Origin: Halorientalis regularis
GTDB lineage: Archaea; Halobacteriota; Halobacteria; Halobacteriales; Haloarculaceae
Assembly (NCBI RefSeq): GCF_023698535.1
Contig: NZ_JALJCL010000010.1
Location: forward strand, 112,144-176,143
Direction: 5' to 3'
DNA: 64,000 nucleotides
Shown in pieces: positions 50,762 to 59,800 of this stretch (positions are counted from its first letter, which is position 1; each line of letters starts with the position of its first letter). Position numbers and translations under genes: made by a program. The notes beneath the pieces are model-generated. The model worked only from the letters and a program-made list of their open reading frames with translations, did not search any database and had not been told where the DNA came from.

Positions 50762-51177
50762 GCGTTGTATCGGACGACCGTATAGACGACCCCCCACAGC
50801 AGGAAGAGCGCGGAGTAGGCGTAGATGCCGCCCCAGACGACCGGCGGGATCGTGTAGTAGCCGAGGCTGTCGAGCAGGTAGAGACCGATCACGACGGGGA
50901 GCCCGACGTAGGCGGCGATCATGATGAGCGCGCCGCTGGCCCGCTCGTGGAGCCGCTGTTCGCGCTCGTCGCTCAGCCGGACCGAACTCGCGAACTGCAG
51001 GTACAGCAGGGCCGTGATGCCGCCGAGACAGGCGACCGCGTACACGACCAGCCCGACGAAGGTCCGATCGAGCAACATTCCGGCGAAGAAACTCGCGATC
51101 CCCACCGCGAAGACGGCCATGATGATGCGATTGTAGCGCTGTCCTCTCCGTGCTGGATGATCCTGTGTCGTCGACAT
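50758..51177 (-). CDS. DUF2178-like membrane protein
   Basis: 139 aa with four hydrophobic segments: MAVFAVGIASFFAGMLL, LVVYAVACLGGITALLYL, ASGALIMIAAYVGLPVVIGLYLL and IPPVVWGGIYAYSALFLLWGVVYT. Between helices 2 and 3 lies a charged loop (SVRLSDEREQRLHERASG) like that of DUF2178 proteins found with XRE regulators. It may be an antiregulator or sensor holding the XRE protein at the membrane (inference). The start at 51177 is preceded by an operator-like region. Function unproven. Confidence 0.82.
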   Translation of the reverse strand: MSTTQDHPARRGQRYNRIIMAVFAVGIASFFAGMLLDRTFVGLVVYAVACLGGITALLYLQFASSVRLSDEREQRLHERASGALIMIAAYVGLPVVIGLYLLDSLGYYTIPPVVWGGIYAYSALFLLWGVVYTVVRYNA

Positions 51178-51191
51178 GGTTTTCAGGGCGG

Positions 51192-51242
51192 TGTAAAGCG
51201 ACGTTTCCGTAAAAGTCGCTTTACAGTAAAGGAGACTTTACA
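51192..51242 (-). promoter_or_regulatory. operator array: four TGTAAAG/CTTTACA half-sites before the XRE/membrane operon
   Basis: The plus strand has TGTAAAGCGAC (51192-51202) and its perfect inverse GTCGCTTTACA (51215-51225) with a 12-nt spacer, immediately followed by GTAAAG-GAGA-CTTTAC (51226-51241). Half-sites are at 51192, 51219, 51226 and 51236. On the minus strand the TATA-like CTTTTACG sits between the first two half-sites. Start codon of the operon is at 51177. Fits an autoregulatory operator of the XRE protein. Confidence 0.65.
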
Positions 51243-51306
51243 CAGATACTTAGTTCTGTCGCTGATCGGACGACTGTCGAAAACCAAATCGAGAGAGGTT
51301 CTCCCG

Positions 51307-52986
51307 TCAGATACCGCCGCCCTGGTACTCGCCGAACACGTCGCGCATGGCGTCACAGATCTCGCCGGTGGTGGCGTAGACCTTGACGGCGTCGATGAGG
51401 TACGGCATCAGGTTCTCGCCGTCGCGGGCGGCCTGCCGGACCGCGTCGAGTTTGGCCTCGACTTCCTCGTCGTCGCGGTCCTCGCGGACCGCCGCGAGCG
51501 TCTCCTGTTGTTGCTGTTCGACTGCTTCGTCGACCTCTTCGATGTCCACGTCCTCTTCCTCCTCGACCTCGTATTCGTTGACGCCGACGATGACCCGCTC
51601 GCCTTCCTCCTGTTCGCGCTGGCGCTCGAAAGCCACGTCCTGGATCTCGCGCTGGACCCACTGGTCCTCGATGGCCGGGAGCATGCCGCCCTTGCCGTCG
51701 ATCCGCTCCAGAATCTCGAAGGCTTCTTCTTCGAGGTCGTCGGTCAGACTCTCGACGTAGTAACTGCCGCCAAGCGGGTCGATAGTGTCGGCCGCGCCCG
51801 ACTCGTGGGCGAGGATCTGCTGGGTCCGTAGGGCGGTCCGGACGCTCTCTTCCGTCGGGAGGCCGACGGCCTCGTCTTTCCCGTTAGTGTGGAGGCTCTG
51901 GGTCCCGCCCAGCACTGCGGCGAGCGCCTGGTAGGCCACGCGGACGACGTTGTTTTCGACTTGCTGGGCCGTCAGCGTCGACCCCGCGGTCTGGGTGTGG
52001 AACTTCAGTTGCTTGGACTTGGGGTTCTCGGCGTCGAACCGCTCCTCCATGATCTGGTACCACATCCGCCGGGCCGCGCGGAACTTCGCGACTTCTTCGA
52101 GGATGTTGTTGTAGGAGGCGAAGAAGAATGACAACTGGGGGGCGAAATCGTCCACGTCCAGGCCCGCCTCGATGGCGGCCTCGACGTACTCGATGCCGTT
52201 CCCGAGCGTGAAGGCGATCTCCTGGGCCGCGGTCGCCCCGGCTTCCCGGACGTGGTAGCCCGAGATGGAGATGGTGTTGAAGTTGGGGACCTCCGCGGCG
52301 CAGAACTCGAAGATGTCCGTGATGATCCGCATGGAGGGCTCGGGCGGGTAGATGTAGGTGTTGCGCGCGATGTACTCCTTGAGTACGTCGTTCTGGATGG
52401 TCCCCCGAAGTTCCTCGCGGTCGACGCCCTGCTTGTCGCCGACGGCGATGTACATGGCCAGAAGGACCGACGCGGGCGCGTTGATCGTCATGGAGGTCGA
52501 GACCTCGTCGAGGGGAATGCCCTCGAAGACGGTCTCCATGTCCGAGAGGGAGTCGATGGCGACGCCGGTCTTGCCGACCTCGCCGGCGGCCATGGTGTTG
52601 TCCGAGTCGTAGCCCATCTGGGTCGGGAGGTCGAAGGCCATCGAGAGGCCGGTCTGGCCCTCGTCGAGCAGGTAGTTGAACCGCTCGTTGGTCTCCCTGG
52701 CGGTTCCCATGCCGGCGTACTGGCGCATGGTCCAGAGCCGGCCGCGGTACATCGTCGGGTAGACCCCGCGGGTGTACGGTTCCTCGCCCGGGAAGCCGAG
52801 GTCCTCGTCGTAGTCCAGATCGGACACGTCGTCGGGGGTGTACAGGCGATCTACGGTCTGTCCCTCCGTATCGGTGGTGAACGTGTCTTTGCGCTCACCG
52901 AACCGCTCGACGGTCGGCTGGACCGACTCCTCGTCCCAGTCGGCCTTCGCCGAGCGGATCTCTTGGAGGTCCTCCTCGTCGAACAT
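51307..52986 (-). CDS. methylmalonyl-CoA mutase, catalytic (large) subunit
   Basis: 559 aa substrate-binding TIM-barrel subunit of the B12-dependent mutase family. Visible motifs: [57 protein letters not shown], then [23 protein letters not shown] and [23 protein letters not shown]. The B12-binding domain with DxHxxG is missing, so a separate small subunit must exist elsewhere, as is usual in Archaea. Isobutyryl-CoA mutase is an alternative, but mce nearby supports methylmalonyl-CoA mutase. The start [11 protein letters not shown] at 52986 is clear. No gene is co-transcribed downstream within the window. Confidence 0.93.
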   Translation of the reverse strand: MFDEEDLQEIRSAKADWDEESVQPTVERFGERKDTFTTDTEGQTVDRLYTPDDVSDLDYDEDLGFPGEEPYTRGVYPTMYRGRLWTMRQYAGMGTARETNERFNYLLDEGQTGLSMAFDLPTQMGYDSDNTMAAGEVGKTGVAIDSLSDMETVFEGIPLDEVSTSMTINAPASVLLAMYIAVGDKQGVDREELRGTIQNDVLKEYIARNTYIYPPEPSMRIITDIFEFCAAEVPNFNTISISGYHVREAGATAAQEIAFTLGNGIEYVEAAIEAGLDVDDFAPQLSFFFASYNNILEEVAKFRAARRMWYQIMEERFDAENPKSKQLKFHTQTAGSTLTAQQVENNVVRVAYQALAAVLGGTQSLHTNGKDEAVGLPTEESVRTALRTQQILAHESGAADTIDPLGGSYYVESLTDDLEEEAFEILERIDGKGGMLPAIEDQWVQREIQDVAFERQREQEEGERVIVGVNEYEVEEEEDVDIEEVDEAVEQQQQETLAAVREDRDDEEVEAKLDAVRQAARDGENLMPYLIDAVKVYATTGEICDAMRDVFGEYQGGGI

Positions 52987-53136
52987 AGCTGTGTGAACGG
53001 CGTGCCGGTGTATAAGCGTTGTCTGACCGGCTGGCGGTCCGGCGCGGTTCGAGCGCGAAACCGGCCGGGAGGTATCGACCGGTCGAGAGCGGGTCGGGTA
53101 GAAGACAGGACGGAGTCGGCCGCCCGGGCGCGCAGG

Positions 53137-53718
53137 TCAGCGGCCGGTGTCGTACTTGTAGGTGGCCTCCTCGGGGTCGATCCCGAAGTCCTCCGGGCCT
53201 TCCTCGGGTTCGCTCTCGCCCTCGTCGGCGGCGGCGCGTTTGAACGCCTCCCGGAACTTCCGGGGCATCCGGAACTCCGCGACGGTGAGTGCCATCGGAA
53301 CCGCGTCGGGTGCGGTCGTCTCGCGCTTTTCCTCCAGCCGGTCCTGGAGTTTCGCCGGGAGCGAGCCGGTCTCGACGGGCTCGAACTCGAACTGCCGGAG
53401 GTAGTCGGGTTCGTCGGTCAGCGCGTAGACGGTCTCGAACCCGTCGTCGCCGGCCTTCTGGATGAGGCGTTCGACGACGTGTGCGCCGACGCCCTGCCCG
53501 CGCCAGTCGTCGAGAACGCCGATGGAGGTGAGTTCACAGACGGCCTCGTCGTCGGTCTTGTGGACGCGAACGCGCCCGAACCCTGCCTTCTCGTTGGACT
53601 CCTCGTCGATGGCGATGACGTAGTCCCGCGAGCGAAACGCTGTCTCGTCCAGGCCCATGTCCTCGATGTGATCCAGAAGCCAGACCTCCTCGCGGTTTTT
53701 CGCGTCCCGGACGTACAT
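53137..53718 (-). CDS. GNAT-family N-acetyltransferase
   Basis: 193 aa. Starts MYVRDAKNREEVWLLDHIEDMGLDETAFRSRDYVIAID, with GNAT core KAGFGRVRVHKTDDEAVCELTSIGVLDDWRGQGVGAHVVERLI (Q/RxxGxG motif RGQGVG). The C-terminal ~65 residues form an acidic helical extension (LEEKRETTAPDAVPMALTV, PRKFREAFKRAAADEGES) not part of the core. The substrate is unknown. It stands alone between the mutase start (150-nt gap) and the liv operon end. Confidence 0.92.
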   Translation of the reverse strand: MYVRDAKNREEVWLLDHIEDMGLDETAFRSRDYVIAIDEESNEKAGFGRVRVHKTDDEAVCELTSIGVLDDWRGQGVGAHVVERLIQKAGDDGFETVYALTDEPDYLRQFEFEPVETGSLPAKLQDRLEEKRETTAPDAVPMALTVAEFRMPRKFREAFKRAAADEGESEPEEGPEDFGIDPEEATYKYDTGR

Positions 53719-53793
53719 ACCCCGTCCTTGGCCACGCCCGGCTAAAAACGTTGGCAGGCGCGGTTCCGGGGGCGACCGCCGCCCCGGGGGGAA

Positions 53794-54516
53794 TCAGTCG
53801 GCGCTCGCCTCGCCGACCGAGAGGTACTCCTCGAGCAGGTCCTCGCGCTGACGCAGGTCCTCGATGGAGCCGTCCCAGGCGTTCTCGCCGCTCTCGATGA
53901 TGTAGGCCCGCTCGGAGAGATCGAGCGCGAACTCGACGTTCTGCTCGGTGATCAGCACCGTCACGTCGCGGCTGACGATGTCTTCGAGGACCTCGCGCAG
54001 GTCCTCGACGATGACCGGGGCGAGCCCCTCGGTCGGTTCGTCCAGCAGAAGCAGGTCGGGGTTCTGGACCAGCGCCCGCGCGACCGCGAGCATCTGCTGC
54101 TCCCCGCCGCTGAGGTTCCGGCCCCGGTTCTCCCGGAGTTCGTCGAGGACGGGGAAGATGTCGAACATCTCCTCGATCGGCCGGGGCTCGGTCCCCGAAC
54201 AGGAGTCCCGTGCCACCGAGAGGTTCTCCACGACTGTCAGCGTCGGGAAGATGCGGCGTTCCTCGGGGACGAGTTTGATCCCCCGGTTGCTGATGCGGTC
54301 GACCGACTGGTCGACGATGGAATCGCCGCGGAAGGCGATGGTCCCATGCCGCCGGGGAACCGTACCGGTGATCGCCCGCAGGGTCGTCGTCTTGCCCGCG
54401 CCGTTGCGGCCGAGCAGGGCGACGACCTCGTTTTCCTCGACCGACAGTGAGAGGTCGAACACAACGTGGCTGTTGCCGTAGTATGCGTTCACGTCCGAGA
54501 GTTCGAGCAGGCTCAT
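53794..54516 (-). CDS. livF: branched-chain amino acid/urea-type ABC transporter ATP-binding protein LivF
   Basis: 240 aa ABC ATPase. Walker A ALLGRNGAGKTTTL, Q-loop LVPEERRIFPTL (LivF-specific), signature NLSGGEQQMLAVARAL, Walker B LLLDEPTEGLAP and His switch TEQNVEF are visible. LivF with LivG powers the LivHM permease. Its ATG overlaps the LivG stop (ATGA, 54513-54516). It is the last gene in the minus-strand operon livH-livG-livF. Confidence 0.95.
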   Translation of the reverse strand: MSLLELSDVNAYYGNSHVVFDLSLSVEENEVVALLGRNGAGKTTTLRAITGTVPRRHGTIAFRGDSIVDQSVDRISNRGIKLVPEERRIFPTLTVVENLSVARDSCSGTEPRPIEEMFDIFPVLDELRENRGRNLSGGEQQMLAVARALVQNPDLLLLDEPTEGLAPVIVEDLREVLEDIVSRDVTVLITEQNVEFALDLSERAYIIESGENAWDGSIEDLRQREDLLEEYLSVGEASAD

Positions 54517-55283
54517 GGTTCACCTCCGAGGTAGGCCTCGCGAACGCGTTCGTTGGCCATCACCTCGTCGGGCGTCCCGTCGGCGATCAACTCGCCGTTG
54601 TCCAACACGAGGATGCGGTCGGAGATGCCGAGCACCACGTCCATGTCGTGTTCGGTCAGTACGAACGTGATGTCGGTCTGGTTGTCGAGGTCCTCGACCA
54701 GTTCGACCATCTTCTCGGTCTCGGTGGCGTTCATCCCGGCGGTCGGCTCGTCCAGCAGGACGACCGACGGGTCCGTGCCAAGCGCCAGCGCGATCTCGAC
54801 CTTCCGCTTGTCGCCGTGCGAGAGGTTCTCACAGACCGTGTCCGCGACGGACTGGAGGCCGGTCATCTCGAGGACCTCGTTGACCTGCTCGGTGAGGGCC
54901 GGGTCGTCCCGGGCGACCGCCCGCAGGTCGAGCGTGCGGTCGTTCTTGCTGATGCGGGCGATCCGGAGGTTCTCCGAGACGGTCAGGCCGTCGAAGACGT
55001 TGTTGATCTGGAACGCCCGGGACAGCCCCAGCCGGTTGACCTCGTACGGTTCGCGCCCGCTCACGGTCACCATCTCGTCGGAGTCGCGGGGCTGGAGGCG
55101 GGCGACGCCGTCGGTCGGGTCGAGCCGACCGCTCAACAGGTTGTAGAAGGTCGTCTTCCCGGCCCCGTTGGGGCCGATGATGCTCGTGATGTCCTCGCTC
55201 TCGATCGAGACGGTCACGTCGTCGACGGCCAGCAGTTTCCCGAAGCGGCGTTCGAGCCCTTCGGTCTCGAGGACGGTCGTCAC
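54513..55283 (-). CDS. livG: branched-chain amino acid-type ABC transporter ATP-binding protein LivG
   Basis: 256 aa ABC ATPase: Walker A IIGPNGAGKTTF, LivG-type LGLSRAFQINNVFDGLTVSENL, signature NLSHGDKRKVEIALAL, Walker B VVLLDEPTAGMNATE, His switch TEHDMDVVL. The variant signature LSHGDKR rather than LSGGQ is common in LivG. It overlaps livH (ATGA, 55280-55283) and livF in the same manner, so the three are translationally coupled. Confidence 0.95.
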   Translation of the reverse strand: MTTVLETEGLERRFGKLLAVDDVTVSIESEDITSIIGPNGAGKTTFYNLLSGRLDPTDGVARLQPRDSDEMVTVSGREPYEVNRLGLSRAFQINNVFDGLTVSENLRIARISKNDRTLDLRAVARDDPALTEQVNEVLEMTGLQSVADTVCENLSHGDKRKVEIALALGTDPSVVLLDEPTAGMNATETEKMVELVEDLDNQTDITFVLTEHDMDVVLGISDRILVLDNGELIADGTPDEVMANERVREAYLGGEP

Positions 55284-56158
55284 GCTTCAGCACCTCCGAC
55301 GATGCCCTCGGGCTTGAGAAGCAACACGGCGATGAGCGCGACGAACGGGAACAGCTGCCCGGCACCGGCGGCGAAGATGCTACCGACTGCGATCATGATG
55401 CCGATGAGGTACGCGCCGACGAACGCGCCGGTGAACGAGCCGAGGCCGCCGATCACCACGACGACGAAGGCGTTGATGATCACCTGATTGCCCAGTTCGG
55501 GCGTCACGGACTGGAGCGGGGCCGCCAGCGCGCCGCCGAAGCCGGCCAGCGCCGCGCCGATGAAGAACACGCCCGTATAGAGTTTGGGCACGTCGATGCC
55601 CAACAGCAGAGCCATGTCACGGTCGCTGGAGGTCGCACGCACGACGCGGCCGAAGTTGGTGGTCCTGAGCGCGAGGAGTATCCCGCCCAGCACGAGGACC
55701 GACGCGAGGATGACGAACGCCCGGTAGGAGGGGATCGCCGCCGTCTCGGACAGCACGAGGCTGAACCGGAGACCCGGCGGCGGGTTGATGATACGCGAGC
55801 CGGAGCCGAACACGTACCGCACGCCGTCGGTGATGATGAGGACGAACGCGAACGTCAACAGCAACTGGTCCAGTTCGTCGCGGTCGTAGACGCGCCGGAG
55901 GAACCCGACCTCCATGACGACGCCGATCAGCCCCACGACCAGCGCCGCGAGGACGAGTCCCAGCCAGAAGTTCCCGGTCGCGCTCTGGACGGCCATGATC
56001 CCCACGTAGGCCCCGATCATGTACAACACGCCGTGCGCGAAGTTCAGTACCTCGAGAACGCCGAAGATGAGACTCAACCCGACCGCGATCAGAAACAGAT
56101 AGCTCCCGATACTCAGTCCGGTTATCACTTGGTCCACGACCAGCCCTGTGTTTACCAT
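55280..56158 (-). CDS. livH: branched-chain amino acid-type ABC transporter permease LivH
   Basis: 292 aa with about eight hydrophobic segments. LivH hallmarks: LSLIFGVLEVLNFAHGVLYMIGAYVG and the cytoplasmic loop TTNFGRVVRATSSDRDMALLLGIDVPKLYTGVF (EAA-like), GALAAPLQSVTPELGNQVIINAFVVVVIGGLGSFTGAFVGAYLIG. It forms the channel with LivM. It is the first gene of the minus-strand operon; a TATA-like GTTTTAATC lies near 56185-56193, about 30 nt before the ATG. The divergent operon begins at 56319. Confidence 0.94.
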   Translation of the reverse strand: MVNTGLVVDQVITGLSIGSYLFLIAVGLSLIFGVLEVLNFAHGVLYMIGAYVGIMAVQSATGNFWLGLVLAALVVGLIGVVMEVGFLRRVYDRDELDQLLLTFAFVLIITDGVRYVFGSGSRIINPPPGLRFSLVLSETAAIPSYRAFVILASVLVLGGILLALRTTNFGRVVRATSSDRDMALLLGIDVPKLYTGVFFIGAALAGFGGALAAPLQSVTPELGNQVIINAFVVVVIGGLGSFTGAFVGAYLIGIMIAVGSIFAAGAGQLFPFVALIAVLLLKPEGIVGGAEA

Positions 56159-56318
56159 AGAATCCCCTCTCTATCAGGAATCGATTAAAACTTTCGCCGC
56201 CTTTATACACACCGACAGGATCGGAGCCGCGTATTGCCTTCGAGTTATATAACATATCTGACAACGATTACATATAAACCCGGATCTATTAACCGGGCAT
56301 GGCTGTATAAGGACTACC

Positions 56319-57671
56319 ATGCTTGATAATGGTGAGCGGAGACGTGCCGGGGCGAGCAACGATCGGGCGCGCCTCGTGAGCCGCCGGAAGTTTCTGGCCG
56401 CGACGGGCGGCGGGGCGGCAGTATCGATGGCCGGTTGTCTCGGCGGCGGCGGTGGTGGCAGCGGCGTCACCATCGGCGGCGTCTACCTGCTCTCGGGGCT
56501 GGCCGAGGCGCTGGGAGCGGGCTCGGCCGCGACGGCCGAGGTCGCCGTCGAGGCGATCAACGAGGAGGGCGGCATCATGGGTGAGGACGTCGAACTCATC
56601 ATTCGGGACCACGGTGACGACCCGCAGGGGCAGCTCCAGAGCCTGGTCCAGGCGGAGGGAGCCGACGTCCTGCTCGGGATGACCTCCTCGGGCGTGACGC
56701 TCAACTCCGGGCCGACGGTCGAACAGCTCGGCGTCCCGTGGACCCTGACCGACATCGGGACCCCGTACGTCACCGAGCCCAACGAGGAGAAGTACGGTGA
56801 CTTCTACGGCGGGGACGGCAAGGCGGCCGGTCTGCCGAACGTGTTCCGGACGAACTCGAACACGTCCCACATGACCTACGCCATCGCGAAGTACATCTCG
56901 GAGAACTACGACTCCCCGCGGATCGCGAACATGGGGCCGGACTACGCCTACGGCCAGCAGTGCTGGGACTACGTGCAGGCGTACATGGACGGCCTCGGCG
57001 TCGACTACGAGGTCACCGCCTCGGAGTTCCCGGAGCTGGGCGCGACGAACATGACGCCCCAGATCAACTCCGTGCTGAGTTCGGACCCGGACCTCTTGTT
57101 CACGAGCTTCTGGGCCAACGACACGGTCACGTTCACCAACCAGGCGGCCGAGCAGGGCCTGTTCGACCAGGTCGAGGACGTGTTCGACACCATCGGAGCC
57201 GACCCCAACAACTTCGACGCGCTGGGCGACACGATGCCCGAAGGGATGCACTACTCCGGTTGGTACTGGCCGGGCGCGTACGACACGGAGGCCGACGAGC
57301 AGTTCATCGAGCGGTTCCGGAACGCGTACGAGAACGATAGCGAGGTGCTCGCGTACCCGCCGTTCACCGGCGGGAGTACGTGGGCGGCGGTCCACATCTA
57401 CAAGCAGGCCATCGAGGCCGCGGGCAGCACCAACCCCGACGACATCATCTCGGAGATGGAGGGGCTGACCTACGAGAACGACCCCCGTGGTTCGATCACC
57501 ATCGACGCCGAGACCCACCAGGCGACGGCCAACTGCGTGATCGGCGAGTCGTCGTTCGACGCCGACGTGCCATACGACGGCGCGGGCCAGGTCAACACCC
57601 AGACGTACAGCCTGGATCGGGACACGGCGCTCGATCTGCTAGAAGGGAGCGATCTGCCGCCCGGACTCTGA
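56319..57671 (+). CDS. livK: ABC transporter substrate-binding lipoprotein LivK
   Basis: 450 aa. The N-terminus has a Tat signal SRRKFLAATGGGAAVSMAGC with lipobox Cys40, then a Gly-rich linker and the type I periplasmic-binding fold beginning VTIGGVYLLSGLAEALGAGSAATAEVAVEAINEEGGI. Ligand candidates are branched-chain amino acids or short amides and urea; no deciding residues can be named. It is divergent from livH and followed at 1 nt by livM. Exported by Tat, folded and lipid-anchored outside the membrane, as usual in haloarchaea. Upstream AT-rich DNA has TATATAAC near 56245-56252 and CATATAAAC near 56271-56279. Confidence 0.94.
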   Translation: MLDNGERRRAGASNDRARLVSRRKFLAATGGGAAVSMAGCLGGGGGGSGVTIGGVYLLSGLAEALGAGSAATAEVAVEAINEEGGIMGEDVELIIRDHGDDPQGQLQSLVQAEGADVLLGMTSSGVTLNSGPTVEQLGVPWTLTDIGTPYVTEPNEEKYGDFYGGDGKAAGLPNVFRTNSNTSHMTYAIAKYISENYDSPRIANMGPDYAYGQQCWDYVQAYMDGLGVDYEVTASEFPELGATNMTPQINSVLSSDPDLLFTSFWANDTVTFTNQAAEQGLFDQVEDVFDTIGADPNNFDALGDTMPEGMHYSGWYWPGAYDTEADEQFIERFRNAYENDSEVLAYPPFTGGSTWAAVHIYKQAIEAAGSTNPDDIISEMEGLTYENDPRGSITIDAETHQATANCVIGESSFDADVPYDGAGQVNTQTYSLDRDTALDLLEGSDLPPGL

Positions 57672-57672
57672 G

Positions 57673-58911
57673 ATGAGCTACGGATTCACAGAGCGGTTTC
57701 GGAGCGTCGGAAGCACGTCCTGGGTGGTCGTGGCAGCGGCAGTGCTGATGCTCGCCCTGCCGTTCGTGGTCGGGCCCTACCAGCGCGACATCCTGACCCA
57801 GACGATCATCCTGGCGCTGTTTGCCACGGCGTTCAACCTGCTGTACGGCTACACCGGCCTGCTGTCGTTCGGCCACGCGATGTTCGTCGCCGCCGCCGGC
57901 TACACGGTCGCGGCGACCGTCGGCCAGGTCGCCCCCGCCCTCGGGTTCGCCAGCACGTTCGGCGGCGTAGCGCCGCTCGCGACGTGGGTTCTGGGTCTCC
58001 TGCTGGGCGTGATCGTCGCCACGATCCTGGCCGTGTTCGTCGGATTCCTGTCGGTGCGGCTGGAGGAGATCTACTTCGCGTTGATCACGCTGGCGTTCAG
58101 CATGGCGGTCTACGTCATGGTCCTCCAGGACACCGTCGGGACGATCATGGCGGCGTTCGGCATCGGCGACGGGAACTTCACCAACGGGTCCGACGGACTG
58201 ACGTTCGTCATCGGCGAGGTGGAAGTGTTCGGTCTGCAGTTCAACCTCGTGAACATCATCGACCCGTTCGTGTACTACTTCGCCGCGCTCGTGGTCGTGT
58301 CACTGGGGGTCTACGCCCTCTGGCGGATCGTCCGGTCGCCGTTCGGGATGGTCTGTCGGGCCATCCGGGAGAACCCCGAGCGAGCGTCGGCGCTGGGCAT
58401 CAACGTCAACCGCCACCAGTGGATGACGTTCATCCTCTCGGGCGCGTTCAGCGGCCTCGCGGGCGCGCTGCTGATCCCCCTCGAGGGCAACGTCAACCCG
58501 AGCTACGCGTACTGGACGTTCTCGGCCGAGCCGGTCATCATGACCGTCATCGGCGGTCCGTACGCGTTCTTCGGGCCGATCGTGGGTGCGTTCACGTACG
58601 AGTACCTCCGCTGGTTCATCCAGCAGTTCCCGCTGCTGGAGCAGTACTGGCAGTTCAGTTTCGGCGTCCTGCTGTTGCTCGTCGTGCTGTTCTTCGACAA
58701 CGGCGTCGCCGGCGGGATCAATCGACTCCGGGCCTGGCTCGGGGTCGCGCTGGAGCGGTACCGGGCGGACGGCGTCGGCGGCGTCGGCGCGTTCGCCAGA
58801 GAGACCGTCGTCTCCTACGCCGCGTGGACGAAAAACGAAGGCGTCGCCCTCGTCCGGCAGGTAGCGGCCGACGTCGGATCGATCCCGAAGCGGGTCGCCG
58901 ACCGCTTCTAG
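57673..58911 (+). CDS. livM: branched-chain amino acid-type ABC transporter permease LivM
   Basis: 412 aa with about ten hydrophobic segments. Conserved LivM features are ALFATAFNLLYGYTGLLSFGHAMFVAAAGY, the EAA loop SPFGMVCRAIRENPERASALGINVNRHQWMTFILSGAFSGLAGALL and VIGGPYAFFGPIVGAFTYEYL. The last ~70 residues (FARETVVSYAAWTKNEGVALVRQVA) form a non-membrane extension longer than in most LivM. It starts 1 nt after the livK stop and ends overlapping the HTH_10 gene stop by 4 nt (convergent). Confidence 0.94.
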   Translation: MSYGFTERFRSVGSTSWVVVAAAVLMLALPFVVGPYQRDILTQTIILALFATAFNLLYGYTGLLSFGHAMFVAAAGYTVAATVGQVAPALGFASTFGGVAPLATWVLGLLLGVIVATILAVFVGFLSVRLEEIYFALITLAFSMAVYVMVLQDTVGTIMAAFGIGDGNFTNGSDGLTFVIGEVEVFGLQFNLVNIIDPFVYYFAALVVVSLGVYALWRIVRSPFGMVCRAIRENPERASALGINVNRHQWMTFILSGAFSGLAGALLIPLEGNVNPSYAYWTFSAEPVIMTVIGGPYAFFGPIVGAFTYEYLRWFIQQFPLLEQYWQFSFGVLLLLVVLFFDNGVAGGINRLRAWLGVALERYRADGVGGVGAFARETVVSYAAWTKNEGVALVRQVAADVGSIPKRVADRF

Positions 58912-59624
58912 TCGGTTCCGGCCCGCTCCAGTTCGTCGAGCGCCCCGACCACGCGTTCGAACAGTTTCCGTTCGCTCCGTCGGAGGTTCTTCGAGACGGC
59001 CATCTTCGAGACGTCGAGTTCCGCCGCCAGCGTCGAGAGCGTCCCTTCACGCGGGGTGCCGAAGTACCCCTCCTCGACCGCCGTCCGGACGGTCTCCCGT
59101 TCGACGGCCGAGAGCCCGCGACAGCCGTCAAGCAGCGACCGCGCGACGTCCGCGTTTTCCATCAGTTCGTAGTAGCCCTCGAGCCCCATCGACTCGCGGG
59201 ACTCGACGGTGAAGTCGTTGTCCTTGCTGAGCGCCGACAGCGCGCCGTCGGCCCGCTCCTCGCGGTCGAAACCGACGTTCCAGATCTCGCTGCCGTCCTC
59301 GATCTCGAAGGGGCCGGTGATGTAGCCGTCGTGGGAACGAATCGTCTCCATCGCGTCGGTCTGCCGGATGCGGGACCGCAGCAAGGCCAGATCCTGCTCC
59401 CGCTTGATGAGGTCGTACTCCCGAACGTTCTCGTGGTCACGGAGCGTCTGTAGCCCGTTGTCGAGCGCCTCGGAGTCAGCCCCCCTGGCCACGATCCGCG
59501 TCTCCAGTTCCTCGGCGGCCGGATCGAAGTCCCACTGCTTGGTCAGGAAGGACACGTCGTTCCTGGCTGTCGTGTCGATATACGGACAGTCGTACTGGAC
59601 CATGTCCATCTGCAGTGATATCAT
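58908..59624 (-). CDS. bacterio-opsin activator-type HTH_10 regulator
   Basis: 238 aa. N-terminal ~165 residues form a sensory module of the Bat type (MDMVQYDCPYIDTTARNDVSFLTKQWDFDPAAEELETRIVARG, then FDREERADGALSALSKDNDFTV). The C-terminal HTH_10 is LSAVERETVRTAVEEGYFGTPREGTLSTLAAELDVSKMAVSKNLRRSERKLFERVV. Such regulators bind DNA in haloarchaea. Its location, convergent with livM, makes a role in liv control possible. Two ATG starts are close (59624 and 59609). A TATA candidate (GATAATGTTAAATAAT) is near 59666-59681. Confidence 0.88.
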   Translation of the reverse strand: MISLQMDMVQYDCPYIDTTARNDVSFLTKQWDFDPAAEELETRIVARGADSEALDNGLQTLRDHENVREYDLIKREQDLALLRSRIRQTDAMETIRSHDGYITGPFEIEDGSEIWNVGFDREERADGALSALSKDNDFTVESRESMGLEGYYELMENADVARSLLDGCRGLSAVERETVRTAVEEGYFGTPREGTLSTLAAELDVSKMAVSKNLRRSERKLFERVVGALDELERAGTD

Positions 59625-59784
59625 TTGTCACACCTGCACGTTCGTAAACCAGTCTCGGTGATAAAGATAATGTTAAATAATACATACTGTTCCCGGGCGT
59701 AACGTCTCGCCGCCGGCGGCGGACCCGGCCGTCGGGCGAGCGCGCCGCGCCGTCACCGACCGTAACCTATTTTCGGAGCGTCGA

Positions 59785-59800
59785 TTTAGGCTAGCCTAAA
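59785..59800. promoter_or_regulatory. DtxR/SirR-like iron box at start of the 59801 gene
   Basis: Perfect 16-bp palindrome TTTAGGCTAGCCTAAA, ending immediately before the ATG at 59801, with a TATA-like TATTTTCGG about 30 nt upstream of the start. TTAGG-N4-CCTAA is the core consensus of DtxR/IdeR-type iron repressors. The sufC start carries TTAGGGACACCTAA in the same place. Binding is inferred. Confidence 0.65.

Noticed and set aside
56279..56297. CCCGG-N9-CCGGG inverted repeat before livK
   Set aside because: Only 5-bp GC arms, common by chance in this GC-rich DNA.
57984..59453. Long plus-strand frame over livM and the HTH_10 gene
   Set aside because: Overlaps two recognised genes in another frame; Arg-rich shadow translation.
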